64,000 nt of DNA from Tenebrio molitor. Taxonomy: Eukaryota > Arthropoda > Insecta > Coleoptera > Tenebrionidae. Position 1 is the stretch's first letter, and each line of letters starts with the position of its first letter. The DNA is taken from contig NW_027184165.1 of assembly GCF_963966145.1 (NCBI RefSeq), forward strand, positions 1-64,000, in the 5' to 3' direction. Below are positions 57,382-64,000 of the stretch, piece after piece. Under the pieces are notes generated by a model. The model had not been told where the DNA came from, did not search any database, and saw only the letters and a program-made list of their open reading frames with translations. The position numbers were made by a program, and so were the translations under genes.

Positions 57382-58854
57382 ATGGCACCACACCTGAATC
57401 TCACGCCGGGGGACGTGAAGCAGATGATGGAGGAGCTGCAGGTGCTGAGGGAGTTGGTCGTGACTCTCCGCAAGGAGAGAGACGACACCCTGGCGCTGCT
57501 CGCCACGTCTGATGTGCGTTCCCACATCGAAGAAGAAGAGGACGACGATGACGACGATTCAGAAATGGACGTCTCACCGTCAACACCCCCATCCCCGGAG
57601 TCCGACCAGGCCGAACCTTCCACCTCGGTGGAGGAGATAGTCGAGCCCGAAAACGGAGCCCCATTCATCGAGGTCAGGTACCGTAAACGCCACCCCTCAC
57701 CTCACCCCGAACCCCAAACTTCAGGACCCGACAGGGAACCTCCATCAGAGGTTCCCCGAAAGGTCAAGAAGACCAAGTTGGCCCAGACCCCTCAGGTCTC
57801 GCAGCCGACACCAAACAATCCGGTTCCCACGCCAAAAGTGGCGGGAAACCAACCGCCCGCCGCGAGCAAGATTCCACCGATCATTGTTCGGGACGCGGCA
57901 AAGTGGAGCGGTCTCGCTCAAGCGATGACGCAACGGCGAATTCATTTCAGCAAGGCCAAACCGTGCGTCGACGGCATCCGGGTGAATCCGGTCAGTGTCG
58001 ACGACTTTCGATCATTGACGCGACTCCTTGAGGAGAGACGAGTGCCGTTTCACTCGTTCGCTCTCCCCGAGGCGAAAACCCTCAGAGCCGTGCTGAGGAC
58101 GGTTCCCGTCGAGATCAGCCTCGACGACATCAAGTCAGACCTGGTGGATCAAGGTCTGGCACCAATCAAGGTGACCAGAATGATCTCAGGTAGATCAAAA
58201 TTGCCCCTGCCGTTGGTACTTGTCGAAGTGCCAAAGGACAAGGGGCAAATCTTCGATTTGAGGACGGTTTGCCACCTCAGAATCTCGGTGGAGCGGCCCC
58301 ACAAAAAGGGGACAACGGCACAATGTCACCGGTGCCAACGGTTCCACCACTCCCAGAAGAACTGTCACGCACTCGCGAAGTGCGTGAAGTGCGGCGAGGG
58401 ACACGAGTCAAAGGACTGCAAAAAGTCCAAAGAAATCCCCGCGAGGTGCGCCAATTGCGGCGGCGGACACACTGCCAGCTACCGTGGCTGCCCCAGGTTC
58501 CCACGTGGGTACCTGGGAAACAAACCCCAGCCGGGCCAAAACCCAAACCGCGCCCCCGCTCCCAGTCAGGCCTCTTCAAGGCAACAACCCCCTGCAGCTG
58601 CCAGGCAATCAGCCCCAGCTCCGAAGGCAGGGACCAAGCCCAGCACGGGGAAAAGTTTTGCGGACGCAGCGGCGTCCAAAAAACCCGCGCCCGCGCCCGC
58701 GCCCCCAGCCCCCCGCCCGACAAGCGCCAAAAAACCCGCCGCGAACGGAAATGCCCTCATGGACATTCTGCTCGCGATCCAGTCCTCGAGCACCAAGGAT
58801 GAAATTCTTGGGAAAGTGCTCGCTCTCCTCCCCAATCTCCTCTCTGGTTGCTAA
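57382..58854 (+). CDS. Element C ORF1: gag-like zinc-knuckle protein
   Basis: 490 residues from the ATG at 57382. The frame is open 14 codons further to a TTG, but the ATG is the natural start. The N-terminus has a likely coiled coil (about residues 13-36) and an acidic run (about 50-61), then a long Pro/Ser-rich linker. A folded central domain (about 165-310) resembles the pre-knuckle domain of insect non-LTR ORF1 proteins. Three knuckles follow at about 315-370: CHRCQRFHHSQKNC, CVKCGEGHESKDC and CANCGGGHTASYRGC. An Ala/Pro/Lys-rich stretch and a C-terminal helix end it. Expected role: binding and packaging element RNA. Confidence 0.9.
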   Translation: MAPHLNLTPGDVKQMMEELQVLRELVVTLRKERDDTLALLATSDVRSHIEEEEDDDDDDSEMDVSPSTPPSPESDQAEPSTSVEEIVEPENGAPFIEVRYRKRHPSPHPEPQTSGPDREPPSEVPRKVKKTKLAQTPQVSQPTPNNPVPTPKVAGNQPPAASKIPPIIVRDAAKWSGLAQAMTQRRIHFSKAKPCVDGIRVNPVSVDDFRSLTRLLEERRVPFHSFALPEAKTLRAVLRTVPVEISLDDIKSDLVDQGLAPIKVTRMISGRSKLPLPLVLVEVPKDKGQIFDLRTVCHLRISVERPHKKGTTAQCHRCQRFHHSQKNCHALAKCVKCGEGHESKDCKKSKEIPARCANCGGGHTASYRGCPRFPRGYLGNKPQPGQNPNRAPAPSQASSRQQPPAAARQSAPAPKAGTKPSTGKSFADAAASKKPAPAPAPPAPRPTSAKKPAANGNALMDILLAIQSSSTKDEILGKVLALLPNLLSGC

Positions 58855-61551
58855 ATGCCAGCACAAGAGAGGAGAGTGAGGTCGCTGCAGATCGCATTTC
58901 ATAATGCACGCGGTCTGCGAAACTCCCGCAACGAGCTGGAGATCTTCGCAGACGATCATGAACTCGACGCTTTGTTGGTCAGCGAGACCAACCTTAACGC
59001 CGGGATTGCGGACCCTAAAATCCGGGGTTATGAATTGTACCGCAGCGACCGTCCCCACGGTCCTGGGGGAGGAACAGCCATTTACGTGCGCCGCACACTC
59101 CCACACTACCAGATCGCGCTTCCCGTGCTCCAGAACTTGGAAGCCACTGCGGTGAGAATCGAGACCGTTAACGGTCCACTGACGATCATCTCGTGCTACC
59201 ACCCGCCGCAAATTCTGCTCCGGGAAAATGACATCACGGAAATATTAGATACCGGCGCCTCGGTCATCGCCGCGGGTGACTTCAACTGCAAGCACCAGGT
59301 CTGGGGCAGTCGAAGGGCCAACCGCAACGGTCGAATTCTACTCGAGCTCGCGGACAACACAGACATGTTAATCGAAGCTCCGCCGGAGCCGACGTATTAT
59401 GATGCACGCGATTTTCACGCCGACATTTTAGACATTGCACTCGTCAAAAATGTTCCATTTCAATTACGACTTCACGCCTCTCAGGCGCTCGACTCAGACC
59501 ACGTGCCCGTCCTGATGCATATCGGTGACGAGGCAAACGACATTACAAACACACCCGTTCAAAACATCAATTGGCCGCGTTTTACGGAATTTTTAAATCT
59601 CGAGTACGGACCTGTTCCCCGCATCAGGAATGTCGACGACCTTGAGCGCGCAGCTGGCACGCTCGAGCGTAAAATCACAACAGCGATGACTCACTCAACT
59701 CGAATTCGGGTCGAGCCGCGACACAAAAACAAAAACAATGTACCGCAATGGATCGTTGACCTCATCCGTGCGAAAAATCTTGCGAGGCGCCTAGCTCACC
59801 GGACTGGCGACGCCGTCGACAGGAGGGAGGCGAATCGTCTCGGCAATGAAGTCAAGTACGCGCTCATTGATCACCGCAATGATCAATGGGAAAGAAAACT
59901 CGAATCTCTCACTGCAGAGGACAACTCGATCTGGAGAATGGCGAAAGCGCTCCGCTCAAACAAAAAACCACTACCACCGATTCACGGTACGCGAGGACTC
60001 GTTTTCTCGAATGAGGAGAAAGCGGAGGCGTTCGCCGACAGTTTGGAACTGCAATGCAGGCCGAACATCGAGGACGCTGACGTCGATCACATCGAGCGAA
60101 TCGAACACCAGGTCGAAGACATTCTGTCGAGACAAATCGAGACAAGCACTACACCAACTTCGCCGGCGGAGGTCCGAAAAATTATCGGGTCTCTCAAGGT
60201 GAAAAAAGCACCCGGACCAGATAACATCCCAAACAAAGCGCTGAAATTGTTGCCGGACAGAGTTGTCGTCGCTCTGACCACAATAATCAACGCCAGCCTG
60301 CGACTCTGCCACTTTCCTTCTCGATGGAAAAAGGCCAACGTCATTTTCATTCCGAAGCCCGGGAAAGATCCGAAATTTCCCCAGAATCATCGGCCGATCA
60401 GTCTCCTATCCTCAATAGGAAAAGTTCTCGAAAAAGTTATTTTGACCCGTCTGGTCAGAGTGACTAACGAGAAACAAATTTTACCTGACGAACAATTTGG
60501 ATTTCGCCCCCAACATTCGACGTCGGATCAAATTCTTCACGTTACCGAATTCATTGCGAAAAGCAACGGTCAACGGCATTCGACCGGCGCGATTTTTCTT
60601 GATGTGGCCAAAGCCTTTGACACAGTCTGGCACGGCGGGCTTGTTTACAAGCTCCACGTTGCCGGCGTGCCACTGGCGATGGTCAAACTGATTAACTCAT
60701 TTCTTCAAAATCGAAACTTTCACGCGAAAATTGGGAATGTTTTCTCAGCGGAACGCGACATCGAGGCAGGCGTCCCACAGGGCTCGGTGCTCTCACCGAC
60801 TCTGTACGCAATCTTCACTGCCGACATTCCAAAGCCCGATCAAACAAAGATCGCGCTGTATGCAGACGACACTGCAATTCTCACGCGCTCCTGGTCGCCC
60901 GTAAAAATTACGGAGCGACTCCAGAGGGCGGTAGTGAGTCTGGAAACATGGTTTCGCCTCTGGCGAATCGATGTGAACCCAGACAAAAGCAGTGCGATTC
61001 TTTTCACCCGTCGGCGTTTTCACCGCCCGGTTGGCGAAATCGAAATGTTCGAACAAATCATTCCGTGGAAAAACGAGGTCCGGTACCTCGGCATTTCATT
61101 CGATAACCACCTCCGGTTCAACAATCAAGTCGAGCACGCGAAAACTCGCGGTCAGATGGTTCGGGGACAACTTAACTCGCTGGTCAATCGGCGAAGTAAG
61201 ATGTCCACCAAGAACAAAATCACAATTTACCGTACAATGATCCGACCGTCCATGATGTACGGCTCTGCGGTCTGGGGGACCGTGTCTCACACGCAACTCC
61301 AGAAACTGCAGGTCGTGCAGAACAAATTCCTCCGAGCGGCTTTTAATGCCCCGTGGTTCGTCAGGAACACTCAACTCCATCGAGAAGCGAACCTCCCCAC
61401 CATCAAAGAATTCCTGCTGGATGATGCACGGAAATTCCATGCGAAAGCGGCTGTACACCCGAACCCACTCGTGCGCGAATCCGTCAATTACGACGAGAAT
61501 GCCCCTATGCGGCACAAGCGGCCAAAATGGCTGCTTCTCCAACAGGACTGA
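58855..61551 (+). CDS. Element C ORF2: AP-endonuclease / reverse transcriptase
   Basis: 898 residues. The ATG follows the ORF1 stop without a gap (taaatg), which suggests termination-reinitiation. The endonuclease spans about residues 11-220: AFHNARGL (14-21), VSETNL (Glu44), AAGDFNCKH (139-147) and DSDHVPV (213-219). It would choose and nick the H2B upstream site. The RT spans about 440-740: FLDVAKAFD (motif A, Asp583), GVPQGS (639-644) and YADD (669-672). No RNase H and no C-terminal CCHC are visible. All catalytic residues I can identify are present. By motif wording it belongs with Jockey-group elements but is distant from A and B. Confidence 0.94.
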   Translation: MPAQERRVRSLQIAFHNARGLRNSRNELEIFADDHELDALLVSETNLNAGIADPKIRGYELYRSDRPHGPGGGTAIYVRRTLPHYQIALPVLQNLEATAVRIETVNGPLTIISCYHPPQILLRENDITEILDTGASVIAAGDFNCKHQVWGSRRANRNGRILLELADNTDMLIEAPPEPTYYDARDFHADILDIALVKNVPFQLRLHASQALDSDHVPVLMHIGDEANDITNTPVQNINWPRFTEFLNLEYGPVPRIRNVDDLERAAGTLERKITTAMTHSTRIRVEPRHKNKNNVPQWIVDLIRAKNLARRLAHRTGDAVDRREANRLGNEVKYALIDHRNDQWERKLESLTAEDNSIWRMAKALRSNKKPLPPIHGTRGLVFSNEEKAEAFADSLELQCRPNIEDADVDHIERIEHQVEDILSRQIETSTTPTSPAEVRKIIGSLKVKKAPGPDNIPNKALKLLPDRVVVALTTIINASLRLCHFPSRWKKANVIFIPKPGKDPKFPQNHRPISLLSSIGKVLEKVILTRLVRVTNEKQILPDEQFGFRPQHSTSDQILHVTEFIAKSNGQRHSTGAIFLDVAKAFDTVWHGGLVYKLHVAGVPLAMVKLINSFLQNRNFHAKIGNVFSAERDIEAGVPQGSVLSPTLYAIFTADIPKPDQTKIALYADDTAILTRSWSPVKITERLQRAVVSLETWFRLWRIDVNPDKSSAILFTRRRFHRPVGEIEMFEQIIPWKNEVRYLGISFDNHLRFNNQVEHAKTRGQMVRGQLNSLVNRRSKMSTKNKITIYRTMIRPSMMYGSAVWGTVSHTQLQKLQVVQNKFLRAAFNAPWFVRNTQLHREANLPTIKEFLLDDARKFHAKAAVHPNPLVRESVNYDENAPMRHKRPKWLLLQQD

Positions 61552-61933
61552 GGCTCCCACACCTCCAGTCCTCCGACAAAATTCCCCAGATTTTGTTCCA
61601 GAGCAATCGCAAGTTCTGGAGCATATATTAATGCATCACCACTAAGTGTGTTTCAGATTCCGCACCAGGGCCGACTTCAGTTCCGAGGACCAGGTTAACG
61701 GAATCCAAACCGGTAAATATTTGTAGTGATTAGGTTTCGATGTCCCATTGTTGCGTAGTTTCTACATTTGTTTTCCGAGCGTTCCCCCATTTTTCTTCGG
61801 CTCCGACGAGGGGTTTTTTCTGCAGTTTTTTGCCCTCGTTGTCACGCAAAAGCGGGAGCATTCCGACGACGATCTAGGTTCTCTGCAGTCCCCATTTTCT
61901 CGCGATTTGTGTCTCCCACAACCCCACCCCCAC

Positions 61934-61991
61934 ACCGTAAACTCGACCTGCTGGATTCGCAACTGAAGGCCGATCAGCTAGAGTTTACGGT
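61934..61991 (+). ncRNA. Conserved 3' UTR hairpin of element C
   Basis: Arms accgtaaactc and gagtttacggt enclose a 36-base loop. In the unit 3 relative the arms are accgtactccc and gggggtacggt, again with a 36-base loop. Three of eleven pairs changed on both sides with pairing kept (one as G-U). Such structures commonly serve as the RT recognition signal in non-LTR elements. That role is inferred here. Confidence 0.7.
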
Positions 61992-62182
61992 GACTCGATA
62001 CTTGACAAGTCTGTCACAGCCCTACACATTACATGAGTAGGTGACTGCCAGCCAGATTGGGGAAATAAGAGTCTAGGACTCGAACCCCGTAAAAAGTCAG
62101 ACATGTTATTCCAGTTTTATTCCAACGCACGCACACGAGTCAGAGCAGTTCGCGAGTTTGTTGAATCGAATTGAATTGAAAA

Positions 62183-62554
62183 ATGCCGCCGAAGACAAGT
62201 GGTAAGGCAGCCAAGAAGGCCGGGAAAGCTCAGAAGAACATTTCCAAGAGCGACAAAAAAAAGAAGCGCAGGAGGAAGGAGAGCTATGCCATCTACATCT
62301 ACAAGGTGTTGAAACAAGTCCATCCCGACACCGGTATCTCTAGTAAGGCTATGAGCATAATGAACAGTTTCGTGAACGACATCTTCGAACGTATCGCCGC
62401 TGAAGCTTCCCGTCTGGCACACTACAACAAACGTTCGACGATCACCAGCAGAGAAATTCAAACTGCCGTGCGTCTGTTGTTGCCCGGTGAGTTGGCCAAG
62501 CACGCCGTCTCCGAAGGTACCAAAGCCGTCACCAAGTACACCAGTTCGAAATAG
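62183..62554 (+). CDS. H2B: Histone H2B, unit 4, separated from its promoter by element C
   Basis: 123 residues, identical to unit 1. Only the last 59 bases upstream of the ATG remain next to the gene. The H2A-side promoter is 4.9 kb away. Either this copy is silent or transcription reads through from the element. Confidence 0.97.
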   Translation: MPPKTSGKAAKKAGKAQKNISKSDKKKKRRRKESYAIYIYKVLKQVHPDTGISSKAMSIMNSFVNDIFERIAAEASRLAHYNKRSTITSREIQTAVRLLLPGELAKHAVSEGTKAVTKYTSSK

Positions 62555-62584
62555 ATGTTTTTCGTTTTCGACACATTTATAAAC

Positions 62585-62600
62585 GGTTCTTTTCAGAACC
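62585..62600 (+). terminator. H2B stem-loop, unit 4
   Basis: ggttcttttcagaacc. Confidence 0.92.
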
Positions 62601-64000
62601 ACAAAAACTCTCGAACAAAAAAGAAAAAGACGTGAAACAGCGATTTTTAATTAACTTTTATTATGTCATTATTATTATTATTAGGTTTCATGCATTATCG
62701 GTATTTTGCACCCATGCCTATCCAACTTGTAGTTATGTGGTTATTGTATTCGAAATAATTTAGTTGATTGAGGTTATGTTATGAATAAATTTCTATTTTG
62801 CCAGAATACAACTCTTCGGAAGAAGAAATCAAATAAACAATCGTACATCTGCTGAACAACCTAGTTGATGGTTGATGGATTTGCATTACCCAGCATATAG
62901 CCTAAATGTTCATCTTTAGTGAAATTAAAATTACTTAGCTTTTTTAAGAAAGAAAAAATTAGAACGAATTCTCATCGAAAAAACCGCGATTCCTACAAAT
63001 GATACAGATGGTTTTGTAGTCGCGTATGTTATTGAATACAATGAGCCGACATTTTTCCGACTCTTTGTTTCATCGAAAACGTTGTTGACATTAGCAAGGA
63101 ACGTTAAGGATTCCCTGAAACAGACAATTTCACTGTTTTGGAATAGCAGTATGTGCAAATGAGAGGACAGAAGACTTTGAAAAAAGGAGTGAACAAAACT
63201 GTACTTTAGTACAGAATGTTATGTTTATTTTAATTTCAATTGTTCCTGTTTTAATGAGATTTTTTATGTTCCTAAATCATTTTCTATTTTTTTTTTCATT
63301 AGAGAAGAGTTATTGTCGAGTTATTATCTCTACCTAGCATAAAAATTAAAATACTTTGCAACATTACGTTATTATACATTGCATATCTGACATAAAATAC
63401 TTGCAAAAATTACTTAGCTAATTAATATTACGCATGACAACTCACATTATTTACTTTGCAAAACATTATAGAATACATAACAGATAATTGTGACCCTGTG
63501 TATTGTTCATTGGAATTAAAATAAAAAAAACGTGATTTCGTCAATCGCCGTTATTTGCGACTTCAGGCAACTGTCGCTAAGAGCTATTTTTGTTTCTCCG
63601 TTCAATTTCCCGATAAAATCGTCGACTTAGTTATTAACTAAGTTCTTCAGTTAGGTGGTATCAACAATACCACAATAGCCATGTTGCCGGAGTTTTTTGA
63701 TAAAAGACTTGCTAGTTGGAATACAGAAAATATTTACCAAACACCTATTCACGATAATAAACCGGGGCACTATTGTGGGTTTTCGGTTGGTTTTATATTA
63801 TATTAGGTACTCACCCTTCGTAACGTGTCTCCACGAAAAAACGTCACTTTCACACTAACCACCTTTCGTTTTAACTCTCGCGACGATAACTGAAATGTTG
63901 ACGCGCGCCGGACAGATTCACGGACATACAACCACCCACCCACCCCGCGCCCCGGTTTCCGTCTGGACTGGTTCTGTCGTCCGAGTGAGTGCCAAAAATT
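62601..64000. other. AT-rich spacer after H2B, unit 4, cut by window end
   Basis: Same as the start of the 12870-15522 spacer, with the hairpin pair at 63625-63673. No gene seen. The array evidently continues past the window. Confidence 0.6.

Larger units (their letters stand above)
57195..62123 (+). mobile_element. Element C: full-length Jockey-like non-LTR retrotransposon upstream of H2B, unit 4
   Basis: A 4929-bp element flanked by aacgcacgcaca (57183-57194 and 62124-62135), in H2B orientation. It has a 5' UTR of about 187 bp, ORF1 (57382-58854), ORF2 (58855-61551) directly after it, and a 572-bp 3' UTR. AGACGTG at 57239-57245 matches the downstream promoter element of Jockey-group internal promoters, though it lies about 45 bases from the 5' end rather than 28. 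The 3' UTR holds a hairpin (61934-61944 with 61981-61991). There is no poly(A) tail. Both ORFs are open, so the copy may be active. Its base composition is more GC-rich than the surrounding spacer. Confidence 0.94.

Overview
The window is eukaryotic nuclear DNA from an arthropod. It is almost certainly an insect: canonical replication-dependent histones, a 5S rRNA close to insect 5S, and Jockey-type and R4/Dong-type retrotransposons. A sap-feeding hemipteran is my guess from the AT-rich spacers and the H1 sequence, but nothing here proves the order. The window is a tandem array of a histone repeat, with four units seen at 1-14962, 14963-29818, 29819-44896 and 44897 to the window end. Each unit carries, in order, a decayed R4/Dong-like retrotransposon fragment, a broken 5S fragment, a 5S rRNA gene on the minus strand, then H1(+), H3(-), H4(+), H2A(-), H2B(+), then about 2.1 kb of AT-rich spacer. 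The predicted histone proteins are identical in all four units. Each histone gene ends in the 16-base stem-loop of non-polyadenylated histone mRNAs.

The striking content is a set of non-LTR retrotransposons that sit only in fixed places. The 5S gene is interrupted in every unit, so no intact 5S gene is visible. In unit 1 a 4666-bp element (here called A) lies in 5S with an 11-bp target duplication (5S positions 31-41). In units 2, 3 and 4 a related 4558-bp element (B) lies 5 bp away with a 13-bp duplication (positions 36-48). Both point the same way as 5S and code for a CCHC gag-like ORF1 and an APE+RT ORF2 without RNase H. These are features of the Jockey group.

A third family (C) sits just upstream of H2B. 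Unit 4 has a full-length 4929-bp copy with both ORFs open (57195-62123). Unit 3 has a 213-bp 5'-truncated copy of a diverged relative (42114-42326). Both 3' ends abut the same nucleotides, aacgcacgc, 51-59 bp before the H2B start codon. Their 3' UTRs share a hairpin with compensatory base changes. This looks like a retrotransposon lineage specialised on the histone H2A/H2B intergenic promoter, which I do not know as a described target. It is the best candidate for a new system here.

How the parts relate: the histone genes form two divergent pairs (H3/H4 and H2A/H2B) with short shared promoters plus a separate H1. The multicopy, homogenised array is a safe harbour for site-specific elements, as 28S rDNA is for R1 and R2. 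Insertions disable single 5S copies or displace single H2B promoters while other copies could supply the product. Units 3 and 4 share nearly identical B copies and probably arose by unit duplication. Unit 3 also carries a length-neutral 91-bp inverted replacement at the 3' end of its B element. Identity between units was judged by eye and from predicted proteins, not by a computed alignment.
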